Below the pieces are notes generated by a model. The model saw only the letters and a list, made by a program, of their open reading frames with translations. It was not told the origin of the DNA and did no database searches. Made by a program: the position numbers and the translations under genes. 64,000 nucleotides of DNA from an uncultured Coriobacteriaceae bacterium (GTDB lineage: Bacteria; Actinomycetota; Coriobacteriia; Coriobacteriales; Atopobiaceae): NCBI GenBank assembly GCA_902788705.1, contig CADALE010000007.1:25064-89063 (forward strand), read 5' to 3'. This document shows positions 36,549 through 44,131 of the stretch, piece by piece. Position 1 is the first letter of the stretch, and every line of letters begins with the position of its first letter.

Positions 36549-36594
36549 TGCGGTCGCGATATTCGCGACGATCGTGCGGTCGCGGTGTTCGCGA
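36549..36594 (-). repeat. Two direct 20-base repeats with inner palindromes upstream of trpS
   Basis: Copies TGCGGTCGCGATATTCGCGA (36549-36568) and TGCGGTCGCGGTGTTCGCGA (36575-36594) differ at two positions and repeat every 26 bases. The first contains the perfect dyad TCGCGA-TAT-TCGCGA; the second is its near copy. They lie 16-61 bases upstream of the trpS start, a fitting place for an operator. Confidence 0.75.
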
Positions 36595-36766
36595 TGCGAT
36601 GCGTGCGCAACATTTCTATGTTAGCGCACCTCGGGGCACCGCGGGAGGCGAGACTAGCGAGGCCACCAGAGCCCATATTTGGCCCGTAAATCGCCGTGAA
36701 GGCATAAATGACCTTGCTGCTGAGCCGCCAAATAGCCAAGTGAGGCTACAAGGGGCCAATCTGGTC

Positions 36767-36830
36767 GTACATCTGAGACGTTTCATGCATAAAGCTGCTG
36801 GATTCAAAACGCGAAACGTCACAGATGTAC
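36767..36830. repeat. 18-base inverted repeat in the trpS-ygjP interval
   Basis: GTACATCTGAGACGTTTC and GAAACGTCACAGATGTAC pair over 17 of 18 bases with a 28-base loop. No gene is seen in 36534-36926; besides this and the 36854-36900 dyad, it is AT-richer than its neighbours. Confidence 0.75.
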
Positions 36831-36853
36831 GGTCACAAAGTGCCCTCGGCCGA

Positions 36854-36900
36854 TTTGTGTTGTGCACAACTGCGTTACCAGGTGGTCTGAGCAACACAAA
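36854..36900. repeat. 9-base inverted repeat near ygjP-like gene end
   Basis: TTTGTGTTG (36854-36862) pairs perfectly with CAACACAAA (36892-36900); between them lies GTTGTGCACAAC, itself self-complementary. It lies just behind the stop of the protease gene on the minus strand and could serve as its terminator or as part of the trpS leader. Confidence 0.6.
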
Positions 36901-36926
36901 ACCGCAGGATTGCTCCTCCGCTACCC

Positions 36927-37673
36927 TCACTCCCGCGCTGCGGCCTTCAACATCGCCCGCGCCTCGCGCCACGCGGGGTAATGCTGCTCCATCAGTGCGT
37001 AAAAGCGTGGCCCGTGGTTAGCCTCTACCAGGTGGCACAGCTCGTGCACCACCACGCCCTCAAGGCAGGCTGGTGGCAGTTCCGCTAGCTGCAGGTTCAT
37101 CGTGATGGCGCCGCTTTTTGTGGCGCATGACCCCCATCGCGTGCGCATCCGCCGGATCCGCACCGCCGAGGCATGCACGCCCATCTGCTGCTCGTAGCGG
37201 TTGAACAGGGGAGTCATCGCCTCCTGCAGCTGCAGCCGCAGGAAGGCATCGACCAGCTTTGCCCGGTGCTCGCGCGCGGCATCGTCCGCATCTGCCCACC
37301 GCTTGCGAACGCGCAGCACGAGGGCCTCGTCCTCAATTGCCGCACCCTCGAGCCGCGCCTGCGCAACCACCTCAAGGCGTACCGGCAGCCGCCTGCCCCA
37401 CAGCCGCACCGTGTCGCCCTCGGTCAAGTCGGTGCTGGCCCGCTCGGACCGGCGGCGCATCAGCTCCTGCCGACTTGCGATCCACGCGGCCCTGCTGTCA
37501 ACAAACCGATTGACCTCGGCCACCGACACGCGGCCTGGCGCACTTACGCGCACCGTCCCATCGGGGCGAACGCGCAGGTTAAGGTTCTTCACGTTGGCAC
37601 GAATCAGCTGGTAGACGATGCCCTTCGGCGAGACCGTATCAGAAACATGGGTTTTGCGTGCTTCTCTCGGCAT
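36927..37673 (-). CDS. YgjP-like zinc metalloprotease-type protein
   Basis: 248 residues. It has TRWGSCATKSGAITMNLQL and the zinc motif HELCHLVEANHGPRF, characteristic of the YgjP/DUF45 family of predicted SprT-like proteins. The role is not well defined in bacteria. It lies upstream of trpS on the same strand with a 393-base structured gap, and divergent from the formyl-THF ligase. Confidence 0.85.
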   Translation of the reverse strand: MPREARKTHVSDTVSPKGIVYQLIRANVKNLNLRVRPDGTVRVSAPGRVSVAEVNRFVDSRAAWIASRQELMRRRSERASTDLTEGDTVRLWGRRLPVRLEVVAQARLEGAAIEDEALVLRVRKRWADADDAAREHRAKLVDAFLRLQLQEAMTPLFNRYEQQMGVHASAVRIRRMRTRWGSCATKSGAITMNLQLAELPPACLEGVVVHELCHLVEANHGPRFYALMEQHYPAWREARAMLKAAARE

Positions 37674-37829
37674 GTAGCTGCTTCTCCGGGTGCCTAGGTT
37701 TCACTAACATGTGAAAATATACTTGATTGGGATTAATTAGGCGTAGGCCCGCCTCATGGAATCCGGCCCGCCTCGGCGCGGGTGGCTGGCTTTGCGGCGT
37801 GGCCTACTGGGATTGGGAAGGAGTTGCTC

Positions 37830-38369
37830 GTGGCTAGTTCCTATGGCGAGGATGCCAGCAAGCAGGCGTTGAGGTCAGCGTATTTGGACCTTCCCACCCT
37901 CTCACCCACGCACCAGGCGCGTCTCGACGGCGACGCCCTGGCGCATCTGCGCACCTATTCCAAGTACCGCAATGCCTCGCTGGTGCTGGTGTTTCCGTCG
38001 CAGCGTGAGGAGGCCGACACGCTGGAGGCGGCGCGTCAGGCTCGCCGCGACGGCAAGGTCGTGGCCATGCCCACGTTTGCCAACGACGGTACGGTCACGT
38101 TCAAGCTGGACGACGGCACGGTGGTGGACGAGAATGACGACCTTGCCAACTCGCTGTGTCTGGTGCCGGGGCTGTGCTTTGACGCCGAGGGCTACCGCGT
38201 GGCGTACGCCGCCGGCTACATCGACAACTTCCTGGCCAGCTATGCGGGGCTGAAGGTCTCGCTGGCGCGCACCGTGCAGATAAGCAGCAACCCGCTGCCG
38301 CATGACGACCACGACGTGGCGGTTGACGTGCTGATTAGTGACGGTGCCATCTGGCAGTGTCGCAAGTAG
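37830..38369 (+). CDS. 5-formyltetrahydrofolate cyclo-ligase
   Basis: 179 residues; GTG at 37830 follows GGAAGGAG, favoured over the longer frame. It shows KQALRSAYLDLPTLS, SLCLVPGLCFDAEGYRVAYAAGYIDNF, matching the CLVPGVAFDxxGYRxGYGxGYYDxFL motif. The enzyme turns 5-formyl-THF into 5,10-methenyl-THF with ATP. The usual glycines of the GYGGGYYD loop are altered to AYAAGYID, so it is a divergent copy. Confidence 0.85.
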   Translation: MASSYGEDASKQALRSAYLDLPTLSPTHQARLDGDALAHLRTYSKYRNASLVLVFPSQREEADTLEAARQARRDGKVVAMPTFANDGTVTFKLDDGTVVDENDDLANSLCLVPGLCFDAEGYRVAYAAGYIDNFLASYAGLKVSLARTVQISSNPLPHDDHDVAVDVLISDGAIWQCRK

Positions 38370-38399
38370 GCTAGCTACACAAGATAGAAGAGTTGTTCC

Positions 38400-38422
38400 A
38401 GCGGTCCCGACGAGGGACCGCT
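38400..38422 (+). terminator. Short hairpin after the cyclo-ligase gene
   Basis: AGCGGTCCC and GGGACCGCT make a nine-base stem around GACGA, 31 bases after the stop. No T-run follows, so its strength is uncertain. Confidence 0.5.
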
Positions 38423-38483
38423 GAACGTGTGTGGTCCGCCGGTGACGGCGGTGACCCAACCTTCCCCAGCTGCGTCGACAGCC

Positions 38484-39407
38484 CTACATCCCCAGGTACT
38501 CGGCCAGATGCTGGATGGCCACCCGATATCCCTCGATGCCCATCCCGGTGATGGTCTCGATGCAGGCCTGCCGCACGTACGACACCTGCCGGAAGTCCTC
38601 GCGCTCCTCGACCTTTGAGATGTGCACCTCGATCGTGGGAATCGACACGGCCTTCAACGCGTCGAGCAGCGCGATGGAGGTGTGCGTGTAGGCGCCCGGG
38701 TTGATGACGATGCCATCAAACACCTGGTAGGCGTCCTGGATTTCGTCGACAAGATCGCCCTCGTGGTTAGACTGGAAGCAGCGGCAGTCCACGAACCCCG
38801 CCTCCCGCGCAGCCAGCTTGCACAGCTCGAGCATGGCGGGGTAGTCCTCGCGGCCATACAGGTCGGGCTCGCGGATGCCGATCATGTTGATGTTGGGCCC
38901 GTTGATCACCAGCACGCGGCGCTCGAGCGCGGCGTCCGCGGAAGCCTCGGCCGTCTGATTGGACTCGTCCCCCTCAAGCAGCTGCTCGAGCGTTAGGATG
39001 TCCTCGTCCACCTCGTCCGCGGCGGCGTGCGCCTCGCGCGCTTGCTCGTTGGCGTTTGCCTGCGCCGAGTACGACTTGCGGCGCCCGGGGGTGATGTGCA
39101 CGTGCAGGTTCGAGACGCTTCGCCTAAACCCAGCCAGCGGGTCGTAGTCGGATGGGATGCCGGTGAGCATGGAGAACGCGTCGAACACGCCCTGCACGAT
39201 CAGCGGGCCAAACACGACCTCGATGCCGTTGGTGCCGCGCGTTGCGGTGCCCAGCACGCCGTCGATGAGGCCAAGCGACTCGCGGTTGATGGCCGTGGGG
39301 TTGGCCACCGTGATGCGTAGGCGCGTCATGCACAGGGAGTTGGCAATCACGTTGCCCGCCCCACCCACGCAGCCAAGGACGGCACTGGCGATATCGCGGT
39401 CGGTCAT
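38484..39407 (-). CDS. aroQ: PTS EIIB-like domain fused to type II 3-dehydroquinate dehydratase
   Basis: 307 residues; ATG at 39407 after GGGGAGG. Residues 1 to about 85 look like a glucose-type PTS EIIB domain, with the phosphoacceptor cysteine (C26) in SLCMTRLRITV and GIEVVFGP later. A linker of about 75 charged residues follows. From about 160 it is AroQ: VINGPNINMIG, IREPDLYG (catalytic Arg/Tyr), FQSNHEGDL, NPGAYTHTS and EVHISKV (catalytic His). AroQ dehydrates 3-dehydroquinate to 3-dehydroshikimate. It lies about 220 bases after aroE-aroK on the same strand. Fusion to an EIIB domain is unusual. Confidence 0.88.
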   Translation of the reverse strand: MTDRDIASAVLGCVGGAGNVIANSLCMTRLRITVANPTAINRESLGLIDGVLGTATRGTNGIEVVFGPLIVQGVFDAFSMLTGIPSDYDPLAGFRRSVSNLHVHITPGRRKSYSAQANANEQAREAHAAADEVDEDILTLEQLLEGDESNQTAEASADAALERRVLVINGPNINMIGIREPDLYGREDYPAMLELCKLAAREAGFVDCRCFQSNHEGDLVDEIQDAYQVFDGIVINPGAYTHTSIALLDALKAVSIPTIEVHISKVEEREDFRQVSYVRQACIETITGMGIEGYRVAIQHLAEYLGM

Positions 39408-39439
39408 CAAATCCTCCCCGAATAGACGACAGTCATTTC

Positions 39440-39469
39440 AGTATACGGGGGAATGGCAACCACAATTGA
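39440..39469 (-). promoter_or_regulatory. Possible promoter of the EIIB-AroQ gene
   Basis: On the minus strand, TATACT (39440-39445) matches the -10 box; TCAATT (39464-39469) is a poor -35 at 18 bases. It lies about 30-60 bases before the start and suggests separate expression from aroE-aroK. Confidence 0.4.
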
Positions 39470-39559
39470 TATGTATCGCCGAGCGGGCGTATGTGCTGGT
39501 AGATGATATAACAAGTTGGTCTTTGGGGAGGTGCGGCGCCGACGCGCGGGGTTGTCTAG

Positions 39560-39597
39560 ACGTCGGAAGTGCGGCGTGCCTGCAGCGTCTCCGACGT
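39560..39597. repeat. Dyad between aroE-aroK and EIIB-AroQ genes
   Basis: ACGTCGGA and TCCGACGT are perfect eight-base arms around a GC-rich loop. It may mark the end of the pheA-aroE-aroK transcript. A smaller GTCGGAG/CTCCGAC dyad with similar loop words lies at 21644-21667. Confidence 0.5.
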
Positions 39598-39629
39598 GCC
39601 GCCACGCCCGCCCCTCCGCAGCATGGCCC

Positions 39630-40910
39630 CTATATCCCCAGTAGCTCCCGTACGGTGCGCGCGTCTCCGTCGGGCGAGCCCGTGCAGCTTACCACGTGGT
39701 CGGCCCATGCGTGGTACGTGGGCATGCGCTCCTGCGCAAGCACCTCGATGCCGCGTAGCACCGAGATGGGCCGCCCCTTCAGCGCCAGCTGGTCAAGCGC
39801 GCGGTCAAGCATCACGATGGAAGCGTTCTGGTGCAGCGCCGCATAGTTGCGCTCCCGCGTCACCACGCCGCCGCCGCAGGCAATCACAAGCCCCGACTGC
39901 GCGCCGTAATACGCGACCACCTCGCTCTCCATCGTGCGAAACTCGTCCTCGCCGCGCGTGCGGATGCACTCTGCCGGCGATATCCCGAAGCGCATCTCAA
40001 AGGCGGAGTCCAGGTCCACGAACGGCCGTCCGGTGAGGTGCGCCAGGCACCGTCCGGTGGTGGTCTTTCCCGCGCCGGGCATGCCGATCAGCGCGACGTT
40101 GGTGCACTGAGCCGTGAGGTCGGCCATGACGCGGTCAAAGATGGCGTCGTCAAGCTGTACGCCCTGGAACAGCTCGCTTGCGCGGATGGCCTGCCACACC
40201 AGCATGGCCAGCCCGCTCTCGAAGGGGATGCCCAGGCGCTCGGCCTGCTGGCAGATGCCCGTGCGCAGCGGGTTGTACACCACGTCCAGCACGGCCCTGA
40301 GCTGCGGCAACCTCTCCAGCGTGCCATCGGCCAGCGGCGAGGCTGGGCAGTTGGGGTACATGCCCACAGGCGTGGTGTTAACCACCAGCGCCGCGTCTGC
40401 ATGCAGCTGGGTAAGGTTCTCGTACGTGCTGTCGCCTGCGCGCGAGACAAAGGCCACCTTGCAGCCCACCATCTCGCGCAGGGCGTACGCCACCGCCTGG
40501 GCGGCGCCGCCGGTGCCCAGCACCAGCGCCTTCCGGTTGCCAAAGGCCTCCTGGGCCGAGGCCTGCAGCTCGCGCCGCGCGAAGCCCTCCACCATGGCGG
40601 CAAATCCCAGCACGTCGGTGTTGTCGGCCAGCACGTGACCGTCCGCATCGTGTACCAGCGTGTTTGCCACGCCCAGCGCCTCGACGCGCGGGCTGCGCGT
40701 GTCGGCTGCCTCGGCCGCCACGCGCTTGTAGGGGATGGTCACGTTCAGTCCGCGCCACGACCCCTCGCGGATGAAGGGCGTCACCTCGTCGGCCTCAAGC
40801 TCGACCAGCTCGTAGGGCGTGCTGCCTAGCTGCGCGTGGATGCGGGGGCTCCAGCTGTGGCCCAGCGTGCGCCCCAGCAGCCCAAAGGCTATCGGCTGAC
40901 GGTCCGTCAT
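39630..40910 (-). CDS. Shikimate dehydrogenase-shikimate kinase fusion
   Basis: 426 residues. AroE half (1 to about 265): FGLLGRTLGHSWSPRIH, NVTIPYK with catalytic Lys62, ADNTD with Asp99, VLGTGGAAQAVAYAL and FESGLAMLVWQA. AroK half (from about 270): ALIGMPGAGKTTTGR Walker A, FVDLDSAFEMRFG, IACGGGVVTRE. The two steps, dehydroshikimate to shikimate to shikimate 3-phosphate, would be carried by one polypeptide. It starts one base after the pheA stop. Confidence 0.93.
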   Translation of the reverse strand: MTDRQPIAFGLLGRTLGHSWSPRIHAQLGSTPYELVELEADEVTPFIREGSWRGLNVTIPYKRVAAEAADTRSPRVEALGVANTLVHDADGHVLADNTDVLGFAAMVEGFARRELQASAQEAFGNRKALVLGTGGAAQAVAYALREMVGCKVAFVSRAGDSTYENLTQLHADAALVVNTTPVGMYPNCPASPLADGTLERLPQLRAVLDVVYNPLRTGICQQAERLGIPFESGLAMLVWQAIRASELFQGVQLDDAIFDRVMADLTAQCTNVALIGMPGAGKTTTGRCLAHLTGRPFVDLDSAFEMRFGISPAECIRTRGEDEFRTMESEVVAYYGAQSGLVIACGGGVVTRERNYAALHQNASIVMLDRALDQLALKGRPISVLRGIEVLAQERMPTYHAWADHVVSCTGSPDGDARTVRELLGI

Positions 40911-40911
40911 G

Positions 40912-42063
40912 TCACACCAGCTCGGTGTAGCTGCCCAGGTAGCGCAGCTCCTCGCACACGTCGGCCAGCGAGTTCATCAGCGTCTGGAACTCGGGCGCCG
41001 CCGCCGGGCACTCCACGTCAAAGTAGAACATGAACTCGAAGTCGCGGTCGGGGATGGGGCGGCTTTCCAGCTTGATCAGGTTGATGTCCAGCGCGTAGAA
41101 CCGCGCCAGCACCTTGTACAGCGATCCTGGCTCGTTGGACACCACGGCCATGAGCGAGGTGCGGTCGGCGCCGGGGTAGATGGCCAGGTCTTTGGCGATG
41201 CACGCGAAGCGCGTGTAGTTGTTCTTCTGGTCCTGGATGGACTGCGCGGCAATCTCGAGGCCATACAGGTCGGCGCAGCTGCGCGACGCGATGGCCGCCA
41301 CGTCGCGCTGGTCGGACTGCGCCACGCGCTGCGAGGCGATGGCGGTGTTCTCGCATACGTGCACGCGCAGCCCCTCGATGGACGACAGGTAGTCTGAGCA
41401 CTGGCTTATTGCCTGCTCGTGGCTGTACACCACCTTCACGTCCTCCAGGCGCGTGCCGGGGCGCACCAGCAGGCAGTGGTCAACCTTCAGGCGGCAGCTG
41501 CGCACGATGTGGAAGTCGTGGCGCATCATGAGGTCGTACACGCGGTTGACCGAGCCGGCCGTGGAGTTCTCGATGGGCAGCACGCCAAAGTCGCAGAAGC
41601 CCTCCTCGACCGCACGGAACACGCCCTCGAACGAGCTGAAGTAGCTGATCTGCGGGCGCTTGAACATGCGGTCGCAGGCAATCTGCTGATAGGCGCCCTC
41701 CACGCCCTGGCAGGCCACGTAGGCCTGCTGGGGAAAGAGCGCCGGCTGCTGGCCCAGGGCCAGCTCGACGCTGTGGGCCTGCGCGCTCTTGGTGCCCAGG
41801 CGCTGGTACTGGGCCTCGCGCGACGCCTCCATCAGCACCGACTCGATGACCGAGGCATAGCTGGCCAGGCTGTCGGGCACGCGCGCGGCGGCGCGGGCCA
41901 CGTTGTCGCGCTCGCGCGAGCGGTCGAAGACGGGCTTGCCCGTGGCGCGCTTGTACTCGGCCACGTCGGCGGCGGCCTCCATGCGCTGCAGGAAGAGGTC
42001 GGTGATCTGGGTGTCGATGCGGTCGATGCGGCTGCGAATCTCGGCGAGGTCTAGCTCGGGCAT
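40912..42063 (-). CDS. pheA: Chorismate mutase-prephenate dehydratase
   Basis: 383 residues; ATG 42063 preceded by AAGGAG. The frame stays open for another 127 codons upstream through the 51-bp repeat array, but those lack a start signal and are not pheA-like. Domains: type II chorismate mutase (1-90, LAEIRSRIDRIDTQI), prephenate dehydratase (about 105-290, with GVLPIENSTAGSVNRVYD), and an ACT regulatory domain (EPGSLYKVLARF, KLESRP). It makes phenylpyruvate from chorismate and is usually inhibited by phenylalanine through the ACT part. Confidence 0.93.
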   Translation of the reverse strand: MPELDLAEIRSRIDRIDTQITDLFLQRMEAAADVAEYKRATGKPVFDRSRERDNVARAAARVPDSLASYASVIESVLMEASREAQYQRLGTKSAQAHSVELALGQQPALFPQQAYVACQGVEGAYQQIACDRMFKRPQISYFSSFEGVFRAVEEGFCDFGVLPIENSTAGSVNRVYDLMMRHDFHIVRSCRLKVDHCLLVRPGTRLEDVKVVYSHEQAISQCSDYLSSIEGLRVHVCENTAIASQRVAQSDQRDVAAIASRSCADLYGLEIAAQSIQDQKNNYTRFACIAKDLAIYPGADRTSLMAVVSNEPGSLYKVLARFYALDINLIKLESRPIPDRDFEFMFYFDVECPAAAPEFQTLMNSLADVCEELRYLGSYTELV

Positions 42064-42175
42064 GGGCGCTCCTTGGTCGGCGTTCATGGCAAACCATTGT
42101 GAGACTTGGCCGCCCGACGTGCGGAGAGTTTCGCAAATCGAGACAATTGGACGACGAGGCAGGGTGCGGCCGGCC

Positions 42176-42616
42176 GCGGGACAACGCACCCTGGCGGGGT
42201 GAGATGTTGCAGCTTCGGGCCCTCCCGCGGGACATCGCACCCCCGGCGGGTGAGATGTTGCGAGCCGGGACCGTTTGGCGGGACAACGCACCCGTACGGG
42301 GTGAGTTGCTGCACTTTGGGGGCATCCTGCGGGACAACGCACCCGTGCGGGGTGCGATGCTGCACTTTGGGGGTATCCCGCGGGACAACTCACCCGCTCG
42401 GGGTGAGATGTTGCAGTTTCGGGCCATCCCGCGGGACATCGCACCCGGGAGGGGTGCGTTGCTGCATCCAGGAGCTACCTCGCGGGACAACTCATCCGTG
42501 CGGGGTGCGTTGCTGCACTTTGGGGGCATCCTGCGGGATATCGCACCCGCTCGGGGTGAGCTGCTGCGCCTTGGGGCCGTCCCGCGGGACAACTCACCCG
42601 TGCGGGGTGCGTTGCT
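42176..42616. repeat. Array 1 of the 51-bp tandem repeat (about 8.7 units)
   Basis: Units begin exactly every 51 bases at 42176, 42227, 42278, 42329, 42380, 42431, 42482, 42533 and 42584. Each starts GCGGGACAACKCACCC, has a four-base gap, then GGGGTGMGWTGYTGCA and a 15-base variable part. Two dyads are in each unit: CACCC...GGGTG and TCCCGCGGGA across the unit boundary. No indels are seen, though sequences differ. The array ends two bases from the stop codon of the next gene. Confidence 0.9.
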
Positions 42617-42618
42617 GC

Positions 42619-43170
42619 CTACTTGTCAGTGATCTCATGCAAGCTGAGGGTCACGACCGCGGGGATGAGGCCGCCGCAGTAGGAAAGGAAGACCGCCGAG
42701 AGAGGGCTGGAGAGATCGGTGGACAGCTGCTCGACAAGCACCTCGAGGAAGCTCATGCCGTACACACCCGCTTGGCGCAGGATCTCCGGGTCGATCGTAC
42801 CGAGGGCAAGGTGAAAGCCCAAGGCCTGCACCAGCTCGAAGACCCCGAAGAAGAACAGCGACTGGAGCGTGACTTCGACGAAGATGGAGGGGTTGGCCGT
42901 CTCCCTCAGAGCCGCCACGCGCACGAGGGCGAAGGTTACCTGCGCCGCGACGATCAGCCAGAAGTACAGGCTGGTTTCAAAGACGGAGTACAGCTCGTCA
43001 TAGAGCGTCGGCCAGATGATGACCGGGCAACCAACCACCACGTAAAGGAAGACAATCGCAGTGGCAAAGGCCACGATGCCGGGCAGGCTGATGCCCGAGA
43101 GAATCTCCGTGATGGTGACGAAGAAGCCGCCGTTGGTTGGGGTGATGTCAACGCGATAGTCCTTGGCCAT
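42619..43170 (-). CDS. Membrane protein of unknown function flanked by 51-bp arrays
   Basis: 183 residues; ATG at 43170 after GAAGGAG, better than one five codons upstream. It has three to four hydrophobic stretches (PGIVAFATAIVFLYVVVG; LYFWLIVAAQVTFALVRV; VEVTLQSLFFFGVFELVQAL; a last one at the C terminus), so it is an integral membrane protein. No family is recognised. It lies exactly between two blocks of the 51-bp repeat. Confidence 0.65.
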   Translation of the reverse strand: MAKDYRVDITPTNGGFFVTITEILSGISLPGIVAFATAIVFLYVVVGCPVIIWPTLYDELYSVFETSLYFWLIVAAQVTFALVRVAALRETANPSIFVEVTLQSLFFFGVFELVQALGFHLALGTIDPEILRQAGVYGMSFLEVLVEQLSTDLSSPLSAVFLSYCGGLIPAVVTLSLHEITDK

Positions 43171-43246
43171 GGCGCGCTCCTTCACTTGCGGTTTGCTCCT
43201 TATGGAAGCAGGCTACATGGGCGGAGGCGGGGCGGATTGTGCAACA

Positions 43247-43537
43247 ACGGGACAACGCACCCCTGGCGGGTGAGATGTTGCGGCTTCGGGCCCCGCGGCG
43301 GGACAACACACCCCTGGCGGGTGCGATGCTGCACGATGGGGCCCTCCCGCGGGACAACTCACCCCTAGCGGGTGAGATGTTGCGGCTTCGGGCCCTCCCG
43401 CGGGACAACGCACCCCAGGCGGGTGAGATGTTGCATCGAGGGCGCCTCCCGCGGGACAACGCACCCCTAGCGGGTGAGATGTTGCACGACGGGGCTCTCC
43501 CGCGGGACAAAGCACCCGTACGGGGTGCGCCGCTGCA
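43247..43537. repeat. Array 2 of the 51-bp tandem repeat (about 5.7 units)
   Basis: Units at 43247, 43298, 43349, 43400, 43451 and 43502, the same 51-bp period and the same strand orientation as array 1. They more often carry CCCCTRGCGGGTGAG in the centre, so the two arrays form subfamilies. The start of array 2 lies 1071 bases (21 times 51) from the start of array 1. The region 43171-43571 has no gene apart from this array. Confidence 0.9.
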
Positions 43538-43571
43538 GCGCCGCGCCTCGCAGCGTTCTCAGTGGCCGCTC

Positions 43572-43991
43572 CTAGTACGTTGCCGTGGCGAAGAAGACTT
43601 GGCCGTTGTACATGCCCTTCCCAACGGTGACGTGTATTCCGTCGGCCTTGCCCAGCTCGCTCATGCGCTTTGCCACCAGCTTGGCCTCCGCGATGTCGTG
43701 GAATGCCCAGAAGGTGTACTCTTCACCGTCGCTCCTGCGCGTACGCTGGCAAGGCGTGCCGGTGAAGGACCTGTCGTGATCGATGCGGCGCATGACGGTC
43801 ACGCTCTTCTTCGTGCCGAGGATGCCTGACCTGACGGATTTGCCGCTGCGGGCCTGAGCCATGAGGCTGCCCTTCAGCTCCTCGAGGATGGCCCTGGCCG
43901 CCGCGTCGATCTTCGCGGTGTCAAGCGAATACCTCTGCCGAGGGCCCTCGTTGCTGGTGCTCAGGCCCCTCAAATCGTCCTGAAATCCCAT
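43572..43991 (-). CDS. Small protein of unknown function
   Basis: 139 residues, ATG after AGGGGAG. The N-terminal half is charged and helical (IDAAARAILEELKGSLMAQA); the C-terminal half looks like mixed alpha/beta (YTFWAFHDIAEAKLVAKRMSELG). No signal peptide, membrane segment or known motif is seen. It lies beside the second repeat array. Cytosolic, function unknown. Confidence 0.6.
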   Translation of the reverse strand: MGFQDDLRGLSTSNEGPRQRYSLDTAKIDAAARAILEELKGSLMAQARSGKSVRSGILGTKKSVTVMRRIDHDRSFTGTPCQRTRRSDGEEYTFWAFHDIAEAKLVAKRMSELGKADGIHVTVGKGMYNGQVFFATATY

Positions 43992-44052
43992 TGTGCTCCC
44001 CTCGAACGCGGCGAATGCGGTATAGATTGTAACGCTGACATTGCGTGGCGTG

Positions 44053-44110
44053 TGGCGAACGAGTTTGGAGCTGCTTCGCCATGGCGAACGAGGTCGGAGC
44101 TAGTTCGCCA
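44053..44110. repeat. 29-bp palindromic repeat, pair A
   Basis: Two adjacent 29-base copies at 44053-44081 and 44082-44110. Each starts TGGCGAAC and ends TTCGCCA, with a GGAGC core. Related pairs are at 45366-45425 and 47002-47061. The pair stands just before the start of the LRR-like gene. Confidence 0.85.
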
Positions 44111-44131
44111 GGCTGACATGAGGGGGACGAC

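Noticed and set aside
36610..36660. T-box-like GGGGCACCGCGGG near trpS
   Set aside because: It lies on the plus strand while trpS is on the minus strand; the matching part is short and no specifier loop is seen.
42064..42444. Extension of PheA upstream through the repeat array
   Set aside because: The frame is open only because the repeat length is a multiple of three. A good RBS and the family start are at 42063.
42176..43537. Resemblance of the 51-bp arrays to a CRISPR array
   Set aside because: The 'spacers' (about 15 bases) are short and recur among units (for example GCACTTTGGGGGCATC several times), repeats diverge, and no cas genes are near.
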